From assembly GCA_903862715.1 (NCBI GenBank), contig CAIOYY010000037.1:1-64000 (forward strand): a stretch of DNA of 64,000 bases. Reading direction: 5' to 3'. A program made the position numbers and the translations under genes. Numbering within the stretch: position 1 is the stretch's first letter; each line of letters begins with the position of its first letter. This DNA comes from an uncultured Alphaproteobacteria bacterium. GTDB taxonomy: Bacteria > Pseudomonadota > Alphaproteobacteria > Micropepsales > Micropepsaceae. The notes beneath the pieces are model-generated. The model did no database searches. It had not been told where the DNA came from and was given only the letters and a program-made list of their open reading frames with translations. Below are positions 42,454 through 52,128 of the stretch, piece after piece.

Positions 42454-45075
42454 CTACTGAGCTGCTTCCTTGAGCTCGCTCGAATGCATCATCGTGATTT
42501 GCGGGTAACGCCATTCGACCGGCTTCTGATAGGTCGCCTGTACCGCCAGGATCAACGCCGCGAGGAACGGCCACGCCTGAAGGGCAAGAACGGCAAGCCA
42601 GAGCTGGACATCGAGACGGCTGGTCTCCTGCGTCAGCACCAGCACCAGTACGGTAATGACAAGCATACCGAGCAGCAGGCTTTCATCGCGGACGGCGAGA
42701 ATGCTGCGGATGATCTTCGGGGCCGGGCGTGCTTTCGGAGTACGCTTAAACGGCGCATGTTTGTGGATGACGGCGCTCAAGACCGCGCGCGCCACAGAAT
42801 AAGCGAGTGCGCCGCCGGCCAACATGGCGCCGATGCGCTGGGCAAACGTCGAATCGACATGGCGGCCATAAAGCCACCACAGTCGAAGCTGGCGCAAGGC
42901 AAACACCGCTAGCACCGGAATCAGGAAATGCGCCTCAGGCGGCTCGAATTGTTTCGGCCAGATCGCTGCGAGACTTGCCCAGAGAATGCTGGCGACGGCG
43001 ACGAGAAGGCCCGCGCCATCGCCAATCCAGGGCAGCCATCCCGCAATGAAATGATAGCGCTGCGCGAAGGTGAGCTTGGAACGGTGCAGACCGAAAATAA
43101 GTCCGGCGCGATTGCGCAAGATCTGCATGGCGCCAAAGGCCCAGCGGAAACGCTGCCGCCCATAGGCTTCCGTGCCGTCCGGCATCAGGCCGCGGCCATA
43201 GGTCGTCGACAGGTACACCGATTTCCACCCCTCGGCAAAAAGGCGAAGCCCGAGTTCGGCATCTTCCGTGATGCAGGTTTCATCCCAACCACCGGAGTCA
43301 GCGAGCGCGTTCTTGCGCACAATGGTCATGGTCCCGTGCTGGATGATCGCGCTGTCTTCGGCCCGGAACACCATGCCGAGACGGAAGAAGCCGCGATATT
43401 CCCAGTAGCAGGCGGATTTGAAGGTGGATTCTTTTCCGTCGCGATAATCCTGCGGCGCCTGAACGATTCCGACCTCGGAACGGGAGAAATGCGGAATGGC
43501 GGCCTTGAGCCAACCCGGTTCCACGACGTAGTCGCTGTCGACCACAGCGATCAGTTGTGCGTCGGAGGCGGTGACGGCCAGCGCACGGTTGAGTGCGCCC
43601 GCTTTGTAGCCCGGGCACCGGGGAAGATGCAGAAAGCGGAAGCGTGCGCCGAGGATACCGCAATGCGCCGCGATGGCGTCACTGACGGCGGGGTCCTTGG
43701 TGTTGTTATCGACAACCAGCACCTCGAAATCCGGGTAATCGAGGCGCCCCAGAGCGTCGAGCGTTTCGCGCAGAAGCTCAGGCGGTTCATTACAGCACGG
43801 CACATGGATCGAAACCTTGGGCCAATGCTGCAGCGTGGCGATGGCGCCGCGTTGCGGCGCTTTGCTGATCGAGAAAAGGGCGGCGGCTTCGATAATCTCG
43901 ATGACGAGTATGACGAAAAGGAAAAGTTCGCAGAGCATCAACAGGCTCCACATCACCCAGTCGCCCGCATCGAGATAGCGTTCGGTCGAGAGAAGAACAC
44001 TGACCGCGATCATGCTGCCCACACCCTGTCCGACAAGCGCCAGCGCCAGTGCGGCGCTGTTCTGCAATTGCGGACGAAGGCGCAGGGCGAGGAGCAGCGG
44101 CAGAAGACCGATAAGGCCACCGAAGAGTGCCCAGACAGGCCATGTCGTGCGGTCCACAACCGTGCCTGCCCATTCGAATTTTGGCTGACGTTCGGCGGTG
44201 TAGACACCCCAATAGGCGCCGGCCAATCCTTCAAGGCTCTTTTTCCACGGCTGGTCGAAGGCCTCTACGATGAAATAATCTTCGAGGTCGTTGCTTTGCG
44301 CGTATTGCACGAAGTCGCGCAGGACCTGCGCCTGATTGGTCAGCGTCGCCACGGAGACACCGATGCGCGCCCCGTCGCTCGGCCAGCCGACTTCGGCGAG
44401 AACGATGGGTTTGCCGGGAAAACGGAACCGCAGTTCTTTCAGGCGGCGGTCAATATAGGCGATGGCGTCTTCGGCCGGCACGCCTTCCCAATAGGGCAGG
44501 ATGTGAACGCCCATAAAGTCGACGCTAGACGAAAGTTCAGGGTGTTCAAGCCAGACATACCACGGCTCCGCGGTGCCCACAGGCACGGATACATTCTCGC
44601 GGACGCGTTCGATGTCGGCGATCAATTGCGAAATCGGAAAATCGGCCCGGTGAATGGTTTCGTTGCCGACGATGATGCGGTCGATATTGTGTGCGCGATT
44701 GGCGATCTCGATCACGCTCGCGATCTCGGCTTCGCTGCGCGCGCGGTCGGCATCGACCCAGGCGCCCAGCGTTACGGTCAGGCCATAGCGCGCCGCCGCC
44801 GCCGGCACCATTTCGAGCCCTCCCGTCGCGCCATAGGTGCGCAGCGAGTGGACCTTGGCCGAGACCAGTTCCACATCGTCTCTCAGGGTTTGATGATCGA
44901 GATATTTGGCGTCTGCCGGATCTTCGCTACGACCATAAGGGCTGAAGCTGAAGCCGGAGATCAGGCCGCGGGTGTCCGCGGCATGATCGGGGCGGTGATA
45001 CACCGCCCACACGGCAAGTTGCGAAACAAGAGCAATTGCAAGAACGGCAACCAAACCGGAACGACGGGAACTCAT
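42454..45075 (-). CDS. GH17-GT2 fusion, cyclic or linear beta-glucan synthase (NdvB/NdvC-like)
   Basis: 873 residues. After an N-terminal transmembrane helix, residues about 40-320 form a GH17-like domain with acid/base VGNETI and nucleophile LAEVGWPSDG. Then come transmembrane helices and a GT2 domain with VVDNNT, VVDSDY, ITEDAELG and the QRFRWAFG block (D, D, ED, QxxRW), followed by more helices. This is the layout of bacterial beta-1,3/1,6-glucan synthases involved in osmoregulated periplasmic glucans. ATG at 45075 is preferred; a TTG at 45099 would overlap the preceding gene by 8 nt. Partner: the sulfatase-fold gene upstream. Confidence 0.88.
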   Translation of the reverse strand: MSSRRSGLVAVLAIALVSQLAVWAVYHRPDHAADTRGLISGFSFSPYGRSEDPADAKYLDHQTLRDDVELVSAKVHSLRTYGATGGLEMVPAAAARYGLTVTLGAWVDADRARSEAEIASVIEIANRAHNIDRIIVGNETIHRADFPISQLIADIERVRENVSVPVGTAEPWYVWLEHPELSSSVDFMGVHILPYWEGVPAEDAIAYIDRRLKELRFRFPGKPIVLAEVGWPSDGARIGVSVATLTNQAQVLRDFVQYAQSNDLEDYFIVEAFDQPWKKSLEGLAGAYWGVYTAERQPKFEWAGTVVDRTTWPVWALFGGLIGLLPLLLALRLRPQLQNSAALALALVGQGVGSMIAVSVLLSTERYLDAGDWVMWSLLMLCELFLFVILVIEIIEAAALFSISKAPQRGAIATLQHWPKVSIHVPCCNEPPELLRETLDALGRLDYPDFEVLVVDNNTKDPAVSDAIAAHCGILGARFRFLHLPRCPGYKAGALNRALAVTASDAQLIAVVDSDYVVEPGWLKAAIPHFSRSEVGIVQAPQDYRDGKESTFKSACYWEYRGFFRLGMVFRAEDSAIIQHGTMTIVRKNALADSGGWDETCITEDAELGLRLFAEGWKSVYLSTTYGRGLMPDGTEAYGRQRFRWAFGAMQILRNRAGLIFGLHRSKLTFAQRYHFIAGWLPWIGDGAGLLVAVASILWASLAAIWPKQFEPPEAHFLIPVLAVFALRQLRLWWLYGRHVDSTFAQRIGAMLAGGALAYSVARAVLSAVIHKHAPFKRTPKARPAPKIIRSILAVRDESLLLGMLVITVLVLVLTQETSRLDVQLWLAVLALQAWPFLAALILAVQATYQKPVEWRYPQITMMHSSELKEAAQ

Positions 45076-45091
45076 CTTCTCTTCTACTTCT

Positions 45092-46744
45092 TTACTCAAC
45101 GCCTGCGAGATGACCTGAAGGGCTGGGCGTTTCCAGTGCCTCCAGGAGTAACGACGTCACTTCGTTCATCGGGCCGACGCTTTTGCCGTCGGGTGTCATC
45201 CCTGGGCCAAAGCCGGCGCGGTCAAACGCGCGAAGCAATTCGGGATCGCGCGCAAATACATGAATGGGAACGTCCCATCCCTCATTCTCGCCGCTGATCA
45301 CGGCGGGCGGCTGATGATCGCCGAGCGCGATCACAATCGCGCCTGCGGGCGCACGCTCCGCAACGAACCCGCCGACCGTTTTCAAGTCGTAAAGAATGGC
45401 GCGTAAATAGGCTTTTTCGCGGTCGCCGGTCAACGCGTCGCCGGCGCTGATTGCGTCCTCAACCTCTTGCCGATCGAACGGTGTCAGGGAATTGAGTCTT
45501 GACCAGTCTTCGGCATAGGGCGGGGTCGGGCCGAAGGGAAAATGACTCATGACCGTTGGAAACATCACGAACAACGGATTGCGGGTGATGGTTTCGATTT
45601 CATCGCGCACAAGCCAGTCGAGACTGTACTGGTCCGGCACATTCCAGAAGCCGAAGCCGGGACCGGAATAGGGAATGTCCGCCGCCGCAATGATGCGGTC
45701 GAAATGCAGGGACTGACCTGCGGGCCACGGCCCCCGAATTCCCGGCGTCAGCAACACGCTGCGATAGCCAGCCCTATGGAAACGGTCGACAAGCTGTTCG
45801 TTCTTCGCGAACTGAAACGCCTGATAGGCGTCGTGTGTTTCTACCGGATAGCCGGCGACAAGAGAGGTATGCGCCAGCCAGGACGCTCCCCCGAAGGTCG
45901 GCGACGTCACATAGCCGGAGCGCTGCTCCCATCCCTCTGCCGTCAGCTTTTCCTCCAGCGCAGCCAAAGTTTCGCGCGTTCGCGCCCCGTAGGCTTCCTT
46001 GTCGAGTGCCACTCGGCCATAGGATTCGAGGAAAATGACAAAAACATCATGGCCGTTTAATTCCGCGAAAGGCCGGAGCGGCGTATCGGCGGCGGGGTTC
46101 GGGTCGACGTTTCCGGCTATGCGGTTTGCCACCGCTATTGCTTGTCCCACATAGACAGGCGTTACCGGCAGGGCGAAATGGCGTTCCCAGGTGAGCGCGC
46201 CCGAATTCAATCCGATGGTGAAAAGAGCCAGCAGCGAGGCGGACGACGCCATCAGCACATTGCGGGCAAGCGGCCTGTCCGCCGCCCGGCACAGTGCTTT
46301 CACGGCGAGGCGAAGAACGAACAGCACGGCGGCTATGGCGGCAACAAGACCCAGCACCAAGGCTACCGTCGAACCGGCGGAACGGTTCTCCAGCGCCATC
46401 GCGGTGACGGCGGGGACATGCTGCGAGTCCCAATAAAGATCGATGCGGCGGCCGAAAAGCGCCGGTGCGGTGACATCGGCATAACGTCCGAGGACGAGAA
46501 CGAAAACGATGGCTGCCAACACCCATTGGGCAGCGCGCCCCATGCGCAGGCCGAACCAGGCCGCCATTGTCAGCGCCATAACGAGGACGAGAAGTTCGAG
46601 CGAGATCTCGCCTGTTACTCTTATCCAGGGCGTCGGCCACAGATTGTGGTGCGCCAGCCCAATATTGAGCAGGGCAAGCGCCAGCGCAACCGGCACGACA
46701 ACCCGAATGGCGTCACGGATAGAATCTGGGAACAGGTTCTTCAT
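45092..46744 (-). CDS. LTA synthase/phosphoglycerol transferase-like membrane sulfatase-fold protein
   Basis: 550 residues: five or so transmembrane helices, then a periplasmic alkaline-phosphatase-superfamily domain with FLESYGR (metal), SPTFGGASW carrying the nucleophile, MSHFPFGP and GDHQPP. The closest families are LtaS and OpgB-type phosphoglycerol transferases. Next to a glucan synthase, it may decorate periplasmic glucan with phosphoglycerol or a similar group. ATG at 46744 precedes the first hydrophobic helix by about 10 residues; upstream in-frame sequence has no family signal. Confidence 0.83.
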   Translation of the reverse strand: MKNLFPDSIRDAIRVVVPVALALALLNIGLAHHNLWPTPWIRVTGEISLELLVLVMALTMAAWFGLRMGRAAQWVLAAIVFVLVLGRYADVTAPALFGRRIDLYWDSQHVPAVTAMALENRSAGSTVALVLGLVAAIAAVLFVLRLAVKALCRAADRPLARNVLMASSASLLALFTIGLNSGALTWERHFALPVTPVYVGQAIAVANRIAGNVDPNPAADTPLRPFAELNGHDVFVIFLESYGRVALDKEAYGARTRETLAALEEKLTAEGWEQRSGYVTSPTFGGASWLAHTSLVAGYPVETHDAYQAFQFAKNEQLVDRFHRAGYRSVLLTPGIRGPWPAGQSLHFDRIIAAADIPYSGPGFGFWNVPDQYSLDWLVRDEIETITRNPLFVMFPTVMSHFPFGPTPPYAEDWSRLNSLTPFDRQEVEDAISAGDALTGDREKAYLRAILYDLKTVGGFVAERAPAGAIVIALGDHQPPAVISGENEGWDVPIHVFARDPELLRAFDRAGFGPGMTPDGKSVGPMNEVTSLLLEALETPSPSGHLAGVE

Positions 46745-46972
46745 ACCATCTTGCCGCGCCCACCAGAGGCACCTTCGGTTTTCGCGCAACGCCGCTCGCA
46801 ACGATAATAGGTAGGCCCTATATTTGAGGCAGCAATGTGTTCAATGCTACTCTGCGGGGATGCGGCGAGGAGTCGCTTTGCGATTTCGGAGAGTCTTTCG
46901 CGTGAACCGAATCATCCCGTCTGGCGAGAAACTCTCAACCTATGGGATTGGGTTGGTTTAGGAGGCGTTAAC

Positions 46973-47569
46973 GTGGCCGTGTCGCGGAAGCTCAGCTTTT
47001 CATTGATCCTGATGGCCGGTCTCTGCCCGTCCACCGCCTTTGCCGAACCGAACACCTATCGGCTTGATCCCGATCACATGAGCATCGCCTTCCTCGTCGA
47101 GCATGTCGGCTTCGCCAAAGTTCTTGGCGCGTTTCACCAGGCAGAAGGTGAGATTGTGTTCGACGAGGTTGCGCCTTCGTTGGAGCGCCTTGTCGTCACG
47201 GTTGCTACGGGAAGTGTCGATACACGCCATGCGGCGCGCGACGAGCACCTTCGAAGCGACGATTTCTTCGATTCAGAGACCTATCCCGAAATGGTTTTTA
47301 CGATGTCGGGCACCGAGCAGACCGGCGAGCGCACCGGCACGGTCACGGGAAATCTGACTCTAAAAGGCGAAACCCATCCCGTCACGCTCGATGTGGTCTG
47401 GAACAAGGCGGGCGCCTATCCCTTCGGCGACCGGCATTACGCGGTCGGTATTTCCGCACGCGGTTCGATCGAGCGCAGCACATGGGGCATGACCTATGGC
47501 GTCGCCGATGGGTTGGTGGGCGACACGATAGAGCTCATTATCGAAGCGGAGTTCATCCGGCAGGAGTGA
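46973..47569 (+). CDS. YceI family periplasmic protein
   Basis: 198 residues with a signal peptide (SFSLILMAGLCPSTAFAEP) and a YceI lipocalin-like domain: YRLDPDHMSIAFLVEHVGFAKV (cited in part), HLRSDDFFD, TVTGNLTLKGETHPVTLDV. YceI proteins bind isoprenoid-like ligands in the periplasm. The GTG at 46973 is chosen because GGAGG lies 7 nt upstream; there is no ATG before the signal peptide. Confidence 0.9.
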   Translation: MAVSRKLSFSLILMAGLCPSTAFAEPNTYRLDPDHMSIAFLVEHVGFAKVLGAFHQAEGEIVFDEVAPSLERLVVTVATGSVDTRHAARDEHLRSDDFFDSETYPEMVFTMSGTEQTGERTGTVTGNLTLKGETHPVTLDVVWNKAGAYPFGDRHYAVGISARGSIERSTWGMTYGVADGLVGDTIELIIEAEFIRQE

Positions 47570-47572
47570 AGT

Positions 47573-48061
47573 CTATTCCGGAAGAAGGGTCGTTGCGCCC
47601 AGTACCGTCTCGATGGCCTGGACCGCACAAGCATCGCCGCCGCCACCACCAATCCCCATGGCGCCGATCACGATACCGTCCATGACGATGGGAACGCCGC
47701 CGCGTTGCGGAAAATCGCCTGCCCATACCGGCGCGACATTGTCCCAGTTCTGTACCCGCTGATTGAGGTCCGCGGTCGAGCGCCACCAGCGCACGGCGGT
47801 CTTGGCTTTCAGTATGGCGGATTCACCCGCGATAACGTTCGTGCCTTCCATCGTGTGGTAGTCGAGCAGATTGCCGTAGGGATCGACGACCGCGATACCG
47901 ACCTTGAGGTTGTTTGCATTGGCGTAGGCGAGGCAGGAATCCACCAGCGCGCGCGCGCCCGTGCTGAGGACCGTTCGCTGTTCGCCGACATAATCCTGCG
48001 CCGAGGCGCTAACGGGTATCAGCGCGGCAAGCGAGAGAAGTGCGATTATACCTCTAAGCAT
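47573..48061 (-). CDS. Exported GlcG/HbpS-family haem-binding-like protein
   Basis: 162 residues with a signal peptide (cut near ASAQD). The GlcG/HbpS domain is marked by VGIAVVDPYGNLLDYHTM, SAILKAKTAVR and the glycine-rich GGVPIVMDGIVIGAMGIGGGGGDACAV-like C-terminus (cited in part). The family binds haem or small organic ligands; function here is unknown. A second, signal-less member lies at 53389. The gene is convergent with yceI, 3 bp apart. Confidence 0.88.
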   Translation of the reverse strand: MLRGIIALLSLAALIPVSASAQDYVGEQRTVLSTGARALVDSCLAYANANNLKVGIAVVDPYGNLLDYHTMEGTNVIAGESAILKAKTAVRWWRSTADLNQRVQNWDNVAPVWAGDFPQRGGVPIVMDGIVIGAMGIGGGGGDACAVQAIETVLGATTLLPE

Positions 48062-48105
48062 GTATTCCCCCTTTTGCGGTGCGATTCACAAGCGATACTT
48101 CGCGT

Positions 48106-49302
48106 TCAATCCTGCGCGTTCGCGTGCGGCGTGTTTTCTTCCAGCCAGTCATAGATGACGCCCGCGATCTGGTCGCTGTTCATCTCCATCATCATCATGT
48201 GGCCATTGCCGTGAATGCCGATATCGGCGAGCTGGATGTAATCGACGGAAACGCCCGCCTGTTCCAGATAACCGATGGTGCAGTGATTGAACGGCGCATA
48301 AAAAGATGCTTCCGCGGCAAGATAGAGAATGGGCCGATCACCGACATCGGCAATCCTGCGCGCGGGTTCTTTCTGCCGCCAGCAGCGGGCAAGATCGGGC
48401 GCCTGGGCCGTATCCTCGCGCACAAATTCCAATTGGGACGGATCGGTGAGCGCCGGAATATAGGCGAGCGGGCTGTCGGTCAGGCCGTAAGGCTTCACGC
48501 GCGGGTCGTCACGAAACAGCGCATCTTCCTCACCTGCCTCGGCGGATTCAAATGGCATCCCGAAACGCGGTTCACCACGAATGACCACATTGCGTACCGG
48601 CGGTCCCGTGGGTTCGACGGCGACGAGGGCGACCATTGCGTCCGGCCGGGCCTGCGCCAGGGGCCAGCCATAGTTCCCGGACTGAGAATGCACCAGCACA
48701 ACGGATGGCCCGATACGGTCCAGAAGCGCCGCCAGCGCATTCACATTCATTTCGGTCTGCATTTCACGATTGTCCATCGACGGAACATTCGACGCGAAAT
48801 AATTGTCGAAGGCGGGTTCGCCCGGTGCGGCGGTGCCGGGCCATTGCGTGTGGGCCTCCGCCTGCGGATAAGCGTCATAATTTTCGACCGCGACGAAACG
48901 CTGCAATGTGTATTCGCGCGTCTGACGCCGCGAGACGCCATAAATCTCATCGATGAAGGCTGATCGTCCGCGCGCCACCTGATCGACAATATAGACTGCG
49001 TAACCGCGGCGCAGGAAATAGGTCGCCCAGCCTTCGCGTCCATCCGGTGTGCTGACAAAGCCGCTGCCAGTCTGGCTGCCGCCATGCACCATCACGATGG
49101 GAAAGGGATGTGTGACGGTTTCCGGAACCTGATATTGCACGAACATCTGTCCGATCATCGGCATGTCGCCATTGCTTTCGACATAGTGCCCGCCGATGTA
49201 GAAATTTCCCTGCTCGGCAATCGTGATAGGCCCTTCGGCGCCGCGCGCCGCGCCGGCGAGGCCGAAAAGAAATATGCTAATGATGGTGAACACGCGCATC
49301 AT
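48106..49302 (-). CDS. Exported alpha/beta hydrolase (Esterase 713-like)
   Basis: 398 residues (397 from the second ATG) with a signal peptide. Motifs: VMVHGGSQTGSGF near residue 70, nucleophile VHSQSGNYGW, and the C-terminal HGNGHMMMMEMN with the catalytic His. The long insertion and SQSG elbow match the Esterase 713-like group of secreted esterases. It is 44 bp upstream of the exported GlcG-like gene on the same strand, so the pair may be an operon. Substrate unknown. Confidence 0.87.
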   Translation of the reverse strand: MMRVFTIISIFLFGLAGAARGAEGPITIAEQGNFYIGGHYVESNGDMPMIGQMFVQYQVPETVTHPFPIVMVHGGSQTGSGFVSTPDGREGWATYFLRRGYAVYIVDQVARGRSAFIDEIYGVSRRQTREYTLQRFVAVENYDAYPQAEAHTQWPGTAAPGEPAFDNYFASNVPSMDNREMQTEMNVNALAALLDRIGPSVVLVHSQSGNYGWPLAQARPDAMVALVAVEPTGPPVRNVVIRGEPRFGMPFESAEAGEEDALFRDDPRVKPYGLTDSPLAYIPALTDPSQLEFVREDTAQAPDLARCWRQKEPARRIADVGDRPILYLAAEASFYAPFNHCTIGYLEQAGVSVDYIQLADIGIHGNGHMMMMEMNSDQIAGVIYDWLEENTPHANAQD

Positions 49303-49476
49303 GGCCGGATTTCCTTTAGATGAACATTTCCGTGCCGCCTGTCATAAAGGCGGCAACGCCTTGCAGTCATATTGTGGAACGCCCCGTCGCCGCGAACTTT
49401 ATGCCTGGGGTGTTGCGGGGGCAATCCATACCCGCTCTACTATCAATGTCCCGTAACGCTTTCGAAAGGTGCCGCC

Positions 49477-49956
49477 ATGTCTGCCCATGATTTTGCGTTT
49501 AACGCCATTGACGGCAAGCCGGTTCCTCTCTCGCAGTTTGCCGGAAAGCCCCTGCTTGTCGTGAACACGGCCTCGAAATGCGGGTTGACGCCGCAATATG
49601 CCGGGCTCGAAGCGCTATGGCAGACCTATAGGGATCGGGGCCTTGTCGTGCTTGGCATCCCGTCGAATGATTTCGGCGCACAGGAGCCAGGCACCGAAGC
49701 GGAGATCGCTAGCTTCTGCAGCCTCAATTATGGCGTCACGTTTCCGCTGACCGCAAAGAACGCGGTGGTGGGTGCATCCGCGCACCCCTTTTACAAATGG
49801 GCTGTGGATGAAGCGGGTGAAGCCGCCGCGCCGAAATGGAATTTCCATAAATATCTGATCGACGGCAAAGGCGCGCTGATCGGCACGTTCGGCTCGAAGG
49901 TCACCCCGGACGATCCGAACCTTACCGAAGCGATCGAGGCGGCGCTGCGGGCCTAA
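49477..49956 (+). CDS. Glutathione peroxidase
   Basis: 159 residues with the peroxidatic site NTASKCGLTPQY (Cys35, not selenocysteine), GIPSNDFGAQEPG (Gln) and the Trp of WNFHKYLIDG. Non-selenium bacterial enzymes of this type usually use thioredoxin to reduce peroxides. The ATG at 49477 has AAAGGTG 6 nt upstream. Its 3' end overlaps the convergent hydrolase by 4 nt. Confidence 0.93.
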   Translation: MSAHDFAFNAIDGKPVPLSQFAGKPLLVVNTASKCGLTPQYAGLEALWQTYRDRGLVVLGIPSNDFGAQEPGTEAEIASFCSLNYGVTFPLTAKNAVVGASAHPFYKWAVDEAGEAAAPKWNFHKYLIDGKGALIGTFGSKVTPDDPNLTEAIEAALRA

Positions 49957-50678
49957 GTCAGTTCGCGGCGCAGAAACGCGAAGCTACGTTCATAGGACAA
50001 GTCACTCGCTGCACGCCGGGGTGCGGGTACATCTTCGTCAGGTGCGATCTGGGCGAAGCTGTGGCCCATGTCCTGATACCAGTAGAGTTCATAAGTCTTG
50101 CTGTAGGAATCCATCGCGTGGGCGAAGGCTTCGACTTCCTCGCGCGGCGTCGAATGATCCTCGGTGCCGTAATGACATTGCAGTTTGCATTCTATCCCCG
50201 CGAGTTCGCGCGGATCGGGAAACAGGCTTTGATGGTAGACGATTCCCGCATTGAAGGCTTTGGTGCGCGCGACCGCGAGCAGCACAAGCCCGCCGCCCAG
50301 ACAGAAGCCCATAATGCCGACCTTTCCCGCTCGGCCGACAAAAGGAAGGCTGCGCAGAAACGCCGCGCCGCCCGCAAGCTGATCGACGACGAGGTTCACA
50401 TCGAGCGAGTTCTTCGCCTGCAGCGCTTCGGTGCGTCCTTCCGGCAATTGACCGCCCATATAATCGGGTGACAGCGCGACAAAACCTGCCCGCGCGTAAA
50501 GGCGCGTAATCTCGCGCTGGCGGCGGCTTAAGCCATGCATGCCTGACAGGAGAATAATTCCGGGTCGTGGTTTGCCGTCCGCCGGGCGGGCAAGAAACGC
50601 GTTGGTGTACAAGCCGTTGGTCTCATAGCCCGCATGCAATGCAACAATGAGGTGGTCATCCGTAAGGTCCGTGCTCAT
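49953..50678 (-). CDS. Dienelactone hydrolase family protein
   Basis: 241 residues. The nucleophile motif GFCLGG carries Cys126; the acid is in GTEDHSTP and the His in DMGHSFA, the Cys-Asp-His triad of dienelactone hydrolases. No signal peptide. It starts 8 bp after the carboxylesterase stop on the same strand. The family opens lactones in ring-cleavage pathways; no aromatic degradation genes are adjacent, so the substrate is open. Confidence 0.9.
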   Translation of the reverse strand: MSTDLTDDHLIVALHAGYETNGLYTNAFLARPADGKPRPGIILLSGMHGLSRRQREITRLYARAGFVALSPDYMGGQLPEGRTEALQAKNSLDVNLVVDQLAGGAAFLRSLPFVGRAGKVGIMGFCLGGGLVLLAVARTKAFNAGIVYHQSLFPDPRELAGIECKLQCHYGTEDHSTPREEVEAFAHAMDSYSKTYELYWYQDMGHSFAQIAPDEDVPAPRRAASDLSYERSFAFLRRELT

Positions 50679-50686
50679 GTCTGTTC

Positions 50687-52117
50687 CTATTCCTGAGGGA
50701 GCTCGATCACGCCGACGGCGTCACCGAATTCCAAGACATTCTCGTCTTCGTTGAAGTCTGGCCACAGCGGCATCGCTTCTCCGTTGGGATCTCCTGTCGC
50801 CGCGAAATTCGTCCAATAGGTCAACATCATATCCGAGAGTTTGGCGTCGCGTGCCGCGTTCCAGGGAAATTCTACCGCGTAGAAGAAGGCGGGGGGCGGA
50901 AATCCGAAAAGATATATCAGTTCCGCGCCATGTCCCGCGATGCCGCGAAACCGGAAGGGCGGGTAGGGCGGAACCTTGGTGAAATAATAAGCGAAGACAT
51001 CGTCGCCACCCTGCGCATGGACATGGGCCCAGCGGCGTCCCGCGCCGCGATGGATCAGCGGATCGTCGCCGGAATTATAACCAACGAGAAGCGGGATGTG
51101 GTGTTCGCGCCCTTGTGCGTAGGCGTCGGATACCGTTCCGGGCAATACGTAGCCATCTACGTTGATTTTGTGTGGCCCTTCCGGCGTTCCATTGTCGAAA
51201 TAGCCTGCGATGTCGTTCGCCAGAATTTCGGCGGCAGGCAACGCGCGCAACTCCGCGAGAGATGGGGCACCAAGTTTTGCCGCGAAGTCGAGTCCGATCT
51301 GTTCCGCCTCGGTTAGAGACACGGTATCCGGCGCGCCGCGCAGATCGCCGCCGCTTTGCGCGATCGCGCGTTGAAACAGTCCTTCCGTCAAGGGCGAAAC
51401 CATGAGGCGCGAAATGCTGGTGCCGCCCGCCGATTGTCCGAACAGCGTGACATTGCCGGGGTCGCCGCCAAACGCCGCGATGTTTCGCTGCACCCATTGC
51501 AGTGCCGCGATCTGATCGAGGAGCAGGTAATTGCCAGATGCGCCATATTCGGCTTCGGCGCTGAGTTCCGGATGCGCCATCATGCCGAAGGCGCCGAGGC
51601 GGTAATTCAGCGTAACGACGATGACGCCCTTTCCAGCAATGCGATCGCCCCAGTAAAGGCGCGCCGAGCCGGAGCCGACATGATGGCCGCCGCCATAGAG
51701 CCACACCATGACGGGCAACGGTCCCGTTGGCTCCTCTGCCGGTGTCCATATATTGAGGTAAAGGCAGTCCTCGCTGGTCGGTTCCACGCCAAGGCCGGGA
51801 ACGGTCTCTCCCGACTGCATGCAGACGGGTGCAAAGCGGCTGGCGTCGCGCACACCCTGCCAGGACGTGGCGGGCTGCGGCGCGCGCCAGCGTAGATCGC
51901 CGATGGGCGCCGCGGCAAAGGGAATGCCGCGATAAACGGAAACGCCGCCTTGAGTCAGTCCCTGAACAAGGCCGGTTTCAATGCGGATGGGTTCGGCTTG
52001 TCCCGCGAGCACCAGCGGATAAAACAACAGGACATAGACGCCAAGGCCGCCCGCGAGGCCAAGACCCCCAAGGGCCAGCACAGCGCGTAAAATCCAGTGA
52101 CCAGATGTTCGGGCCAT
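50687..52117 (-). CDS. Type B carboxylesterase with Glu-to-Asp change in the triad
   Basis: 476 residues: an N-terminal transmembrane or signal helix, then the type B carboxylesterase fold with EDCLYLNIW, the oxyanion loop WLYGGGHHVGSG, nucleophile FGQSAGG (Ser229) and His396 in AGHGAEL. At the usual catalytic Glu (GYNSGE) this protein has GYNSGD, Asp351. An Asp can serve in this place in some esterases, so it is probably active. It lies between the NHL-propeller lipoprotein and dienelactone hydrolase genes on the same strand. Confidence 0.88.
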   Translation of the reverse strand: MARTSGHWILRAVLALGGLGLAGGLGVYVLLFYPLVLAGQAEPIRIETGLVQGLTQGGVSVYRGIPFAAAPIGDLRWRAPQPATSWQGVRDASRFAPVCMQSGETVPGLGVEPTSEDCLYLNIWTPAEEPTGPLPVMVWLYGGGHHVGSGSARLYWGDRIAGKGVIVVTLNYRLGAFGMMAHPELSAEAEYGASGNYLLLDQIAALQWVQRNIAAFGGDPGNVTLFGQSAGGTSISRLMVSPLTEGLFQRAIAQSGGDLRGAPDTVSLTEAEQIGLDFAAKLGAPSLAELRALPAAEILANDIAGYFDNGTPEGPHKINVDGYVLPGTVSDAYAQGREHHIPLLVGYNSGDDPLIHRGAGRRWAHVHAQGGDDVFAYYFTKVPPYPPFRFRGIAGHGAELIYLFGFPPPAFFYAVEFPWNAARDAKLSDMMLTYWTNFAATGDPNGEAMPLWPDFNEDENVLEFGDAVGVIELPQE

Positions 52118-52128
52118 GACGAGCAGCG

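Noticed and set aside
42928-45297. A 789-codon open frame on the plus strand
   Set aside because: It lies antisense to the GH17-GT2 synthase, whose motifs are unambiguous; the open frame comes from high-GC codon bias, and its translation shows no family pattern.
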